In this document: one piece after another, positions 1 through 5,773 of the stretch
Layout of the letters: every line of letters starts with the position of its first letter
How positions within the stretch are numbered: the stretch's first letter is position 1
NCBI GenBank assembly: GCA_012514255.1
Contig: JAAZAP010000240.1
Coordinates: 1 to 8,450 of the forward strand
Direction of reading: 5' to 3'
DNA from: Bacteroidales bacterium
Lineage (GTDB): Bacteria; Bacteroidota; Bacteroidia; Bacteroidales; VadinHA17
Length of the DNA: 8,450 nucleotides
Translations under genes and position numbers: made by a program
The notes under the pieces: model-generated
Database searches by the model: none
Seen by the model: the letters and a program-made list of their open reading frames with translations, nothing else
What the model was told of the DNA's origin: nothing

Positions 1-386
1 CCCCACGGGTCCTTGCCTACACCACCGAACTCCACATCCAGCTTAACAGGCTTCGTAACATCTTTTATTGTCAGATCTCCTGTGAGCTGCCAGTTGTCAT
101 CATCAGTCTTCTCCAGCTTCGATGACACAAAACTCATAACCGGGAAATTATCTGCATCAAAAAAGTCAGCGCTGCGAAGATGAGCGTCTCGCTGCTCAGC
201 ATTTGTAAAGATTGAGGCCGTAGCTGCTTCAAACCTGATACGTGCGGTTGAGAAATCTTCTCCTTCCGTCTCAACCTCAGAGCTGAACTCTTTAAAGCTG
301 CCTGTAACAGTGGTGATCATCATATGCTTGACCTTGAACTGTATCTCACTGTGCGCGGGATCTATAATCCATTTCGTTGTTTTCAT
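1..386 (-). CDS. YceI-family protein, 5' part only (3' end beyond window)
   Basis: The reverse strand from the ATG at 386 reads open for 128 codons to the window edge, so the C-terminal third or so is missing. The translation has the YceI pattern: WxIDPAHS at residues 6-13, KHMMITTVTGSF at 20-31, the RDAHLRSADFFD block at 66-77, FPVMSF at 81-86 and the LTGDLTIKDVTKPV strand pair at 101-114. YceI proteins are lipocalin-like beta-barrels that bind polyisoprenoids or other amphiphiles; many are periplasmic. This copy has no signal peptide (it starts MKTTKWIID), so it is probably cytoplasmic, as in many Bacteroidota paralogues. Its ligand cannot be told from sequence. It is separated from the upstream dehydrogenase gene by 518 bp of repeat-rich DNA and probably has its own promoter. 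Confidence 0.93.
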   Translation of the reverse strand, partial: MKTTKWIIDPAHSEIQFKVKHMMITTVTGSFKEFSSEVETEGEDFSTARIRFEAATASIFTNAEQRDAHLRSADFFDADNFPVMSFVSSKLEKTDDDNWQLTGDLTIKDVTKPVKLDVEFGGVGKDPW

Positions 387-511
387 ATAATTATTTGTTG
401 TATTGTTTAACATCTGTTCTTAATGAAAACATAACAACAAGCAACGCCGTTTGTTCAATGCAGAGTGCACAAAACAAATTGTGGATTATCTATATGACTG
501 ATTATCAGGCT

Positions 512-520
512 GCAAATGTA
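512..520 (-). promoter_or_regulatory. Candidate Bacteroidota -7 promoter element for the YceI gene
   Basis: The reverse strand reads TACATTTGC, an exact match to the Bacteroidota -7 consensus TAnnTTTG. It faces the YceI gene and would give an AT-rich leader of roughly 120 nt. No clear TTTG -33 element is visible. An 11-bp palindrome, CTGATTATCAG (498-508), falls at about the expected transcription start and could be an operator. A weaker alternative, TATGTTTT at 426-433, lies closer to the gene. Confidence 0.4.
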
Positions 521-534
521 TCGTTGCATACCAT

Positions 535-559
535 GGGTGGATGCGGGGGGGATGGAGGG
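535..559 (+). other. G-rich tract with G-quadruplex pattern
   Basis: The plus strand has G runs at 535-537, 545-551 and 557-559. These fit G3-N7-G3-N1-G3-N5-G3, the standard rule for an intramolecular quadruplex. It sits directly upstream of the candidate YceI promoter (512-520), in the -33 zone and beyond, with the G-rich strand as template strand for YceI. Whether it folds or matters is unknown. Confidence 0.35.
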
Positions 560-573
560 ATGGTACATACCTG

Positions 574-840
574 ATCTACAATTCTTTATGGCCTACGGCC
601 ATGATCAACAATTGAACATCGCACATTGGCAATTTACAATTCTTTATGGCCTACGGCCATAATCGACAATCGCAAATCGTAAATCGAAAATCTACAATTC
701 TTAATGGCCTACGGCCATAATCGACAATCGCAAATCGTAAATCGAAAATCTACAATTCTTAATGGCCTACGGCCATAATCGACATTCGGAAATCGCCAAT
801 CGCAAATCGTAAATCGCCAATTCTGAATGGCCTGCCCTAC
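574..840. repeat. 58-bp tandem repeat array with hairpin palindrome
   Basis: The palindrome ATGGCCTACGGCCAT (6-bp stem, TAC loop) occurs at 588-602, 646-660, 704-718 and 762-776, exactly 58 bp apart. A fifth, broken copy starts at 827, 65 bp on. Units 661-718 and 719-776 are identical over all 58 bp. Unit 603-660 has diverged in its left half. The last unit (777-840) carries about 7 extra bases and has lost the palindrome's second arm. The left half of each unit is itself a run of AATCG-led 7-8-mers (AATCGCA, AATCGTA, AATCGAA). No open reading frame or RNA gene explains it. It lies downstream of the dehydrogenase gene and upstream of the YceI promoter. Confidence 0.9.
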
Positions 841-852
841 AACCGCATGGAC

Positions 853-904
853 GACTGCCAACTGCTGACTGGTACTGCTGACTGCCAACTGCCAACTGCT
901 GACT
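853..904. repeat. Short GACTGCCAACT/GCTGACT repeat tract
   Basis: GACTGCCAACTGCT appears at 853-866. An extended version with one extra CCAACTG step is at 880-900. They are joined by GACTGGTACTGCT, and GACT follows again at 901. The tract stops one base before the stop codon of the dehydrogenase (TGA, 907-905 on the reverse strand). Low-complexity tracts like this are, as I recall, common in intergenic DNA of Bacteroidota, but I cannot check that here. Confidence 0.7.
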
Positions 905-1819
905 TCAGATAATATACCTCACCCCTGTCAGTTCCTCTGACACCTCCCAGAGCCTGGCGGCGAGTTCAGGTTTATACAACCTGGCCGGATCATCGGTAAG
1001 AATCGGGTAGCCTTTGGTGTTTCCCGGACCGTCAGGGCCGATATATTCACCTCCTCGCAGGTCGGGATGAGTGGCGGCATAGAGGGTGGGCAGCGATCCC
1101 ATTGATGCAGGCTGGGCCACTATCCTCATGAGCGTCTTCATTATCCTGCCTGTCTCTTTGCCCGAGCCTCGTGACAGAAGGTTCGTGACAGTTATTCCCG
1201 GATGACAGGCAACGCTGATGGTTGACGAACCGGCCCTCTCCAGCCTGTGTTGAAGATCCATGGCAAAAAGGAGATTGGCAAGCTTGCTCTGGCGGTAGAA
1301 AGTCATCGGATTGTACCCGTTCCTGCCATCGAGGTTGTCAAAGTGTATCTTCGCCCTGCGTGCGGCTATACTGCTTGTTGACACAACCCGTGACAGTGGT
1401 GTGGCCATCAGCAAAGGAAGAAGGTGAGCCGTAAGTGCAAAGTGACCGAGATGGTTCGTTCCGAACTGCAGCTCGACCCCGCTCCTGGTAATACTATGGG
1501 GAGGTACCATCACACCTGCATTGTTGATAAGCACATCCAGCCTGTCAAAGCGTTCGGCATATCCGGCGGCAAACTGCTTCACAACATCAAGGTGGGTCAG
1601 ATCAAGATGCATTACTGTAACTGAGGCTGCAGGGCTCTTTTCTCTGATCTTGCCGGCTGCCTTCTCACCCACATCAGTATTCCGCACTGCCATAACAAGG
1701 TCGGCACCCTTCACTGCAAGTGCCTCCGCAGCGGCAAAACCGATACCGTGAGTTGCACCAGTGATAATTATTCTTTTTCCTGTAAGATCAACTATAAGGT
1801 CATTAGTCCATCTGCTCAT
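905..1819 (-). CDS. Short-chain dehydrogenase/reductase, retinol dehydrogenase-like
   Basis: This 304-residue NAD(P)-dependent oxidoreductase has a classical SDR Rossmann fold. Visible motifs are TGATHGIG at 20-27 (dinucleotide binding), Arg46 after strand 2 in AVRN (favours NADP(H)), LDLT at 72-75, NNAG at 99-102, the catalytic Ser in STSS at 147-150, YRQSK at 175-179 (Tyr175/Lys179) and HPG at 206-208. The AVRN, LQFGTNHLGHF and HPGITVTNL blocks and the length fit the retinol dehydrogenase/WWOX-like group. In bacteria this group has no fixed substrate, so neither substrate nor pathway is assigned. The ATG at 1819 follows a good Shine-Dalgarno sequence (AAAGGA, 5 nt away). It has its own candidate promoter after the DUF2490 gene, so it is probably not part of that operon. 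Confidence 0.95.
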   Translation of the reverse strand: MSRWTNDLIVDLTGKRIIITGATHGIGFAAAEALAVKGADLVMAVRNTDVGEKAAGKIREKSPAASVTVMHLDLTHLDVVKQFAAGYAERFDRLDVLINNAGVMVPPHSITRSGVELQFGTNHLGHFALTAHLLPLLMATPLSRVVSTSSIAARRAKIHFDNLDGRNGYNPMTFYRQSKLANLLFAMDLQHRLERAGSSTISVACHPGITVTNLLSRGSGKETGRIMKTLMRIVAQPASMGSLPTLYAATHPDLRGGEYIGPDGPGNTKGYPILTDDPARLYKPELAARLWEVSEELTGVRYII

Positions 1820-1830
1820 ATCAGTCCTTT

Positions 1831-1856
1831 ATAAAAAAAAGAACAGCCCGGGGCTG
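1831..1856 (-). terminator. Small GC hairpin plus T-tract (terminator or leader attenuator)
   Basis: On the reverse strand CAGCCCCGGGCTG (1856-1844; 5-bp stem with a 3-nt loop) is followed by TTCTTTTTTTTAT. This has the form of an intrinsic terminator for the DUF2490 end of the upstream operon. The stem is short. The structure also lies downstream of the candidate dehydrogenase promoter (1866-1874), inside that gene's leader, so it might instead act on the dehydrogenase transcript. Confidence 0.35.
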
Positions 1857-1865
1857 AAATTCTCC

Positions 1866-1874
1866 GCAAATATA
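1866..1874 (-). promoter_or_regulatory. Candidate -7 promoter element for the SDR gene
   Basis: The reverse strand reads TATATTTGC, an exact TAnnTTTG match, 47 nt before the ATG at 1819 and within the 117-bp gap after the DUF2490 gene. The -33 region has no clear TTTG. Confidence 0.45.
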
Positions 1875-1936
1875 ACTGAAATCACTTTTCCCTGCCAGAG
1901 GAATCCTTCAAAACCCGGAGGAAAGCAAACCTGACG

Positions 1937-2623
1937 CTACAGTTTAACGGAATAGGTTATGCCAAGCAGATTCTCATAAGGCGGTTTTGTCACCCTGCTG
2001 TCATTATATATGTATTCCAGCCCGAAGGTATGCCTTTTATTAAGAGTGTACTCGACGCCTATCATTGATCTCCACTTGTCAGCCGTGTAATCGTTTGGTC
2101 CGGAAAGCAGCATATGCATCTCCGCGTTTATGTAAGGCTTAAGCGGGATGCCCCTGACATCGTAGTCAAGTTCAAGCCTGACTCTCTGATACCATTGCGG
2201 TACTTCATCCTCAGGATCTTCAATGAAGGTCTTGAATTGCTGCTGCGCCCGGTATCTTACTGCCAGGGTGAAGCGGGCAAAAGAAGGTGCTGTTCCCTTC
2301 ATCTGCACATACCACCTGTGCCTGGGATGATAAAGGCCATCCTTTTCCTTCTGATCTATGAACCTGTAATAAACCCCGGCATTGAAATAATCATTGAACT
2401 TGTACCTCACACCCGGCTCGATATAAAACTTCTCTATATTCCCTGCATTTTCGTTTGTACGGATGCTGCCTTCAAGATCAACCCTCAGCCCCTTCCAGAG
2501 GTTCTTTTCGGCCTTGGCCTCATACCAGATACCATAATCAGTCTTCTGTGCCTTTGCTGAGACTGATAGCAGGCAAGCCATGAACAGGAGGATATACCCG
2601 GACCTAGTCATCATCGTTATCAT
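1937..2623 (-). CDS. DUF2490 family protein, predicted secreted beta-barrel
   Basis: This 228-residue protein is the last gene of the VTC-DUF4956-DUF2490 operon. It starts with a signal peptide (MITMMTRSGY, hydrophobic stretch about 10-20, likely cut after AKA at 23-25). The rest is rich in alternating aromatic/charged strands (YFNAGVYYRF, RFTLAVRYR, WYQRVRLELDY, HTFGLEYIYN, ending GITYSVKL), as expected for a small outer-membrane barrel. DUF2490 has no assigned function. An ATG at 2680 would add 19 residues ahead of the signal peptide and lie deep in the DUF4956 gene; the ATG at 2623 (or those at 2614/2611) gives a normal signal peptide and a 12-20 nt overlap with the preceding stop, suggesting coupled translation. 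No strong Shine-Dalgarno is seen. Residue limits are from inspection only. Confidence 0.85.
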   Translation of the reverse strand: MITMMTRSGYILLFMACLLSVSAKAQKTDYGIWYEAKAEKNLWKGLRVDLEGSIRTNENAGNIEKFYIEPGVRYKFNDYFNAGVYYRFIDQKEKDGLYHPRHRWYVQMKGTAPSFARFTLAVRYRAQQQFKTFIEDPEDEVPQWYQRVRLELDYDVRGIPLKPYINAEMHMLLSGPNDYTADKWRSMIGVEYTLNKRHTFGLEYIYNDSRVTKPPYENLLGITYSVKL

Positions 2624-3248
2624 CCGTTTTGATGAAGCCATTCTGGTCTGCAAGGTTGACTGACCGCCCCTTGTCCTCATAATAGATAATCATCCTGCAT
2701 GTGTCCTTCAGGAAATTGATGGCACCGATCTCAACCTTTTTGATCTCTTTTATTCCCGTGCGCTCCTGGAGGTCAGCTATCAGTTCGTTGTATTTTTCCG
2801 GAACAATCAGGTTGATCTTTTCATAGATAATCGACTTTGATGAAACATGCCTCAGCAGCCACACCTTCTCCAGGCCCATGGTAATAAGTATCACCGCCAG
2901 GTTGGCAAAGATTATCTCAGTCATGGAAGTGCCGGCGGTAAGGGCATTGATTACAGAGATGCCGATCACAAGGAAAAGGTACGTCATCTCCTTTATAGGC
3001 ATGGGATTGGTCCGGTATCTGATAATGCCGAATATGGCAAACAGGCCAAGGGCAAATCCTATCTGAAGGCTGACATTCTCAAGAAGGTAGCAAAGAAGAA
3101 AAACCACGCTGGAGATGAGAATATATGTAAAGAGGTAGTCTTTTCTCCGGGTGGTGGTATAATAGAGCCATCGCACAAGAATGAGCACAACTACCAGGTT
3201 GATACCAAAACGTAAAAGCAATTCCGGGATACCGGCGAAACTGAACAT
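2604..3248 (-). CDS. DUF4956 family inner-membrane protein
   Basis: This protein has 214 residues from the chosen ATG. Five hydrophobic segments are visible at about 14-28, 38-56, 62-76, 89-104 and 112-126. They are followed by a soluble, probably cytoplasmic domain (130-214) and an acidic tail (TDDNDDD). The RRKDYLFTYIL, GLFAIFGIIRYRT and PIKEMTYLF blocks are hallmarks of DUF4956, a family of unknown function often encoded beside VTC-domain proteins. Start choice: the ATG at 3248 lies 7 nt after the VTC stop and places the N-terminus about 13 residues before the first helix, as I recall for relatives. The ATG at 3305 (233 residues) has an AGGA sequence but would overlap VTC by 50 nt. The role is inferred to be the membrane partner, possibly the channel, of the VTC-like enzyme. 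Confidence 0.9.
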   Translation of the reverse strand: MFSFAGIPELLLRFGINLVVVLILVRWLYYTTTRRKDYLFTYILISSVVFLLCYLLENVSLQIGFALGLFAIFGIIRYRTNPMPIKEMTYLFLVIGISVINALTAGTSMTEIIFANLAVILITMGLEKVWLLRHVSSKSIIYEKINLIVPEKYNELIADLQERTGIKEIKKVEIGAINFLKDTCRMIIYYEDKGRSVNLADQNGFIKTDDNDDD

Positions 3249-3255
3249 TCCCTGA

Positions 3256-4053
3256 TCAGTTATCTCCCCGCTGCTGACCGGGAGTGTCATTCCTGTAATA
3301 TTCATTCTTTATCCTGTTTAGAAGTAAAAATTTCGGCTTGAGATAATTCTGCCTGGGTATTCTGTTCACCAGGGCCATGCCGACAGCATATTTGCTGAAT
3401 CCGCTCCTTCGTATGCCAAGCTCCTTCAGCCTGCTAAAGAATGGCGAAAGGGAGGTTGACTTTTCACTTTTTATCTCGGCAATTGCAAGGAAAGGCATGG
3501 TCAGACAGTCGCCCCTCAGATTGGTCCAGCGCAGGTTGTAGTCAATGGTTATCCTTTCCGACCGTTCAAGACAGACCAGCGTTATCCGCGTAAAGGAGGT
3601 GGTTATAACCGGTTTCAGGGATTCGGCCGACTGTGAGATCAGCTCCTCAAGAAATTCTTGTGATTGCCTGATATGATTCATGTCATTGGGCTCTTTCTCC
3701 AGTCGTGACTTATTGGTACGGCCCTTGTTTGACTTGCGCTTTACCTCCAGGAAGGTCAGTCCGTTCGACTCATAAGTCCTGATTCGGACCTTTGTCCTGT
3801 TGAGCCTGCCGGTGACATGCTGGTTGTAAAAAAGCAGGTCAGGAGTGTCAAAATAGACGGTCTTATAGGGAAACTCTCTCAACTTCTCTATCTCGAGGGT
3901 CATATAGTACGGTTTAACTATCCGGAGCAGCTCGGGCAGCTTCCCGGCAGAAAAGAGATACTTGGTATCTATCCGGTTCATGTACCGGACTGAAGAGATG
4001 CAGTCAAGTCCGACCGGGTCAAAGTCCTTTAGTATTTCCGCTATCTGTGACAA
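3256..4053 (-). CDS. VTC-domain (polyphosphate polymerase-like) protein
   Basis: This 265-residue triphosphate-tunnel-metalloenzyme fold protein resembles the catalytic domain of eukaryotic Vtc4, which builds polyphosphate from ATP. The basic and acidic tunnel positions I can align are all present: Lys31 in NRIDTKY, Arg90/Arg92 in KVRIRTY, Glu103/Lys105 in FLEVKRK, Arg167 in ERITID, Glu193 in IAEIKSEK, and Lys221 in SKYAVGM. It has no membrane segment or signal peptide, so it is cytoplasmic. It opens the operon with DUF4956 and DUF2490. Start choice: a GTG at 4149 extends the frame by 32 residues, but the Bacteroidota -7 element at 4074-4082 lies inside that extension. The TTG at 4053 is 21 nt past it, like the other starts here. 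Activity is inferred from family; related bacterial proteins are little studied. Confidence 0.88.
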   Translation of the reverse strand: MSQIAEILKDFDPVGLDCISSVRYMNRIDTKYLFSAGKLPELLRIVKPYYMTLEIEKLREFPYKTVYFDTPDLLFYNQHVTGRLNRTKVRIRTYESNGLTFLEVKRKSNKGRTNKSRLEKEPNDMNHIRQSQEFLEELISQSAESLKPVITTSFTRITLVCLERSERITIDYNLRWTNLRGDCLTMPFLAIAEIKSEKSTSLSPFFSRLKELGIRRSGFSKYAVGMALVNRIPRQNYLKPKFLLLNRIKNEYYRNDTPGQQRGDN

Positions 4054-4073
4054 TCTGTGAAATTGAAGCCCGT

Positions 4074-4104
4074 GCAAAGATAGCAGACTTTTCGGTGGCT
4101 GAAA
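4074..4104 (-). promoter_or_regulatory. Candidate promoter of the VTC-DUF4956-DUF2490 operon
   Basis: The reverse strand has TATCTTTGC (4082-4074), matching the -7 consensus TAnnTTTG. It is preceded after 18 nt by TTTC (4104-4101), near the TTTG expected at -33. The DUF4870 promoter shows the same TTTC-N18-TAnnTTTG layout. The 10-bp palindrome GTGCCGGCAC at 4117-4126, just upstream, could bind a regulator. Confidence 0.55.
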
Positions 4105-4170
4105 GTCCGTATAACCGTGCCGGCACAATAATCTATAACGGCGCCACACAGAACAATATTACATTGTCAT

Positions 4171-4411
4171 TTACTCACCCGGAAGGCTGAATTTCCATTG
4201 GGGATTAAGGGATGGCCGATGCTCTTCCAGGATGATCTCCCGGATCCTGACAATAAACTGCCAGCAGGGATGCTGTGTCAGCGTATCCGAGATCGTCGGC
4301 AATGATGAGGATGATATTGGGCTTATCCTTCTCCGGCCCCACACATCCTGACAGTAACAGGGCAATGCCGGAAAGAACCGTTATGAGATAAAGTAGTCGC
4401 CTGCTGACCAT
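4171..4411 (-). pseudogene. Sulfatase lipoprotein remnant with large internal deletion
   Basis: From the ATG at 4411 the frame encodes a lipoprotein signal (lipobox LSGC, Cys23) and then PNIILIIADDLGYAD at 31-45, the conserved N-terminus of type I sulfatases with the Asp-Asp metal ligands. After that the sulfatase pattern stops. In another frame, from about 4275 to the stop at 4173-4171, the reading is QHP...VRIREIILEEHRPSLNP, which resembles the end of arylsulfatases (QHPD-VxRIxxIMxxAHTPS). The CxPSR formylglycine site and everything between (normally some 400 residues) are gone, and the two ends are out of frame. The first frame runs 68 codons to a stop at 4205. It starts 4 nt after the DUF4870 gene. 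The N-terminal assignment is strong; the C-terminal one is moderate. Confidence 0.8.
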
Positions 4412-4415
4412 TTTA

Positions 4416-4727
4416 TCAGATTCCCCTGAACCATGACTGGAACTGTTCGCCAAGCCAGGGTACCGGTTTCATCTCTCCCTGGATAGACCAGATAAGGCTC
4501 ATAAGCCATCCCACAAAGAGGAGGATGCCTCCGATGACCGAGAGTACCGGGCCAAGAAGCGGGATAACATGAAGAATCCTGAGTGCAAACCCGAAGATTA
4601 TCAATCCCAGGTTCTGTCTCAGGTAATAACTGGCATACTCTTCCTTCTTACTTGAATTTAATACAATGGCTATTATCCAGCCTATAATGAAAATGTGTGA
4701 AATGATTGCTTTTCCCTTTGCGTCCAT
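4416..4727 (-). CDS. DUF4870 family small membrane protein
   Basis: This 103-residue protein has hydrophobic segments at about 7-24, 39-55 and 58-82. The central YASYYLRQNLGL motif (31-42) and the C-terminal KPVPWLGEQFQSWF are typical of DUF4870 (Tic20-like, often labelled import component protein). The name comes from distant similarity to the chloroplast import protein and no function is established in bacteria. It is an ordinary length for the family and looks intact. The ATG at 4727 is 22 nt after a good -7 element. The remnant sulfatase follows 4 nt downstream, so the two were once one operon. Confidence 0.87.
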   Translation of the reverse strand: MDAKGKAIISHIFIIGWIIAIVLNSSKKEEYASYYLRQNLGLIIFGFALRILHVIPLLGPVLSVIGGILLFVGWLMSLIWSIQGEMKPVPWLGEQFQSWFRGI

Positions 4728-4749
4728 AGTCCGTCAGTTTAGGTTTATT

Positions 4750-4779
4750 CAAAAATAGGCATAAATGCATTTGTTGAAA
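4750..4779 (-). promoter_or_regulatory. Candidate promoter of the DUF4870 gene
   Basis: The reverse strand reads TTTC (4779-4776), 18 nt, then TATTTTTG (4757-4750), with 22 nt to the ATG. The -7 part matches TAnnTTTG exactly. It shares the 143-bp divergent region with the transporter promoter on the other strand. Confidence 0.55.
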
Positions 4780-4841
4780 AGAGATTCTGAAAAAAACATG
4801 GTTAAACTATGTAAAATGAAAAAAGGGTTCGTACGAATGTC

Positions 4842-4849
4842 TATTTTTG
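4842..4849 (+). promoter_or_regulatory. Candidate -7 promoter element of the EamA transporter gene
   Basis: TATTTTTG matches TAnnTTTG exactly and ends 21 nt before the ATG at 4871. No clear -33 TTTG is seen at the expected distance. The in-frame TTG at 4847 lies inside this element and so cannot be the translation start if the promoter is used. Confidence 0.5.
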
Positions 4850-4870
4850 TGCGCTTATATTTTCCCGGGA

Positions 4871-5773
4871 ATGAATTACATCACCACTCATACAGGAGAA
4901 TTTGCCGCCCTGGCTGTGGCAATCTTCTGGACTATTACCGCGCTTGCATTCGAATCGGCCAGCCGCAAGGTGGGTTCTCTCACCGTCAACATCGTGAGAC
5001 TATCCCTGGCATTTTTCTTTATAGGATTTTATACTCTGGTCTCACGCGGCCACTTCCTGCCTGTTGACGCATCAAGCCACAACTGGATTTGGCTGGCTCT
5101 CTCGGGAATTGTAGGACTTGTGCTGGGCGACTATTTTCTTTTTCGCTCATACTCTCTTATCGGATCACGGTTCGCAATGCTTATAATGACATTGGCTCCG
5201 CCGCTGGCTGCCATTTTTGGTTACTTTATGCTGGGGGAGTCGCTCAATCTCCTTCAGATGGCCGGCATGATCATTGTAATCTTTGGTATCAGTCTGGCGA
5301 TATTCAACAGACCGGTAAGGGGAGAAAAACTCTCTATAAAGATATCGCCCGCGGGCCTGCTCTTTGCATTCATTGGTGCACTCGGGCAGGGATTGGGCAT
5401 CGTGCTGAGCAAGTATGGCATGCAGGGCTATGATGCCTTCGCATCAACCCAGATACGAATCATTGCGGGCATTGCAGGTTTTGCATTCCTGATCACTATA
5501 CTCAGGCGGTGGGGCAATGTTTACGTTGCACTGAGAAATCCGCCCGCCATGAAGGCAATGGTGCTTGGCGCCATCTTCGGCCCGTTCCTTGGCATCTCCT
5601 TCTCGCTGCTGGCGGTAAAACATACCCAGACAGGGATAGCATCAACAATAATGGCCATAGTGCCCGTTCTTATCCTGGCACCGTCAGCATGGATATACAA
5701 AGAGAAAATCACTGCCGTGGAGATTGCCGGCGCAATCATCAGCGTGGCAGGTGTGGCCTTCTTCTTTATCTGA
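4871..5773 (+). CDS. EamA/DMT-family transporter
   Basis: This 300-residue inner-membrane protein has about ten hydrophobic helices in two repeated EamA halves (about 8-150 and 165-300), the standard length and layout for drug/metabolite transporters. Signature parts are GLVLGDYFLFRSYSLIGSRFAMLIMTLAPPLAA followed by the GE motif of helix 5 in the first half, and the matching AVKHTQTGIASTIMAIVPVL with Y-K-E-K in the second. Members export amino acids, nucleobases or other metabolites, and the substrate cannot be read from sequence. The ATG at 4871 was preferred over the upstream in-frame TTG because of the promoter position. The stop codon abuts that of the convergent chitinase gene. Confidence 0.93.
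   Translation: MNYITTHTGEFAALAVAIFWTITALAFESASRKVGSLTVNIVRLSLAFFFIGFYTLVSRGHFLPVDASSHNWIWLALSGIVGLVLGDYFLFRSYSLIGSRFAMLIMTLAPPLAAIFGYFMLGESLNLLQMAGMIIVIFGISLAIFNRPVRGEKLSIKISPAGLLFAFIGALGQGLGIVLSKYGMQGYDAFASTQIRIIAGIAGFAFLITILRRWGNVYVALRNPPAMKAMVLGAIFGPFLGISFSLLAVKHTQTGIASTIMAIVPVLILAPSAWIYKEKITAVEIAGAIISVAGVAFFFI

Noticed and set aside
377..574. Small plus-strand open frame of 65 codons
   Set aside because: It overlaps the YceI start region antisense, runs through the leader and G-rich tract, and has a low-complexity tail (GGCGGDGG) with no family resemblance.
574..840. CRISPR array
   Set aside because: The repeated part is the whole 58-bp unit with no unique spacers, two units are identical throughout, and no cas gene is near.
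2114..2560. 148-codon plus-strand frame opposite the DUF2490 gene
   Set aside because: Antisense shadow of a gene with a clear signal peptide and barrel-like pattern; no recognisable domain and no promoter or start context of its own.
2847..3215. 122-codon plus-strand frame opposite DUF4956
   Set aside because: Antisense shadow: the opposite strand has strong family motifs and membrane helices, while this frame has none.
4205..4453. 82-residue intact lipoprotein starting at 4453
   Set aside because: The first 14 codons overlap the DUF4870 3' end and precede a proper lipoprotein signal starting at 4411; the sulfatase N-terminus followed by an unrelated tail indicates a gene remnant rather than a designed small protein.
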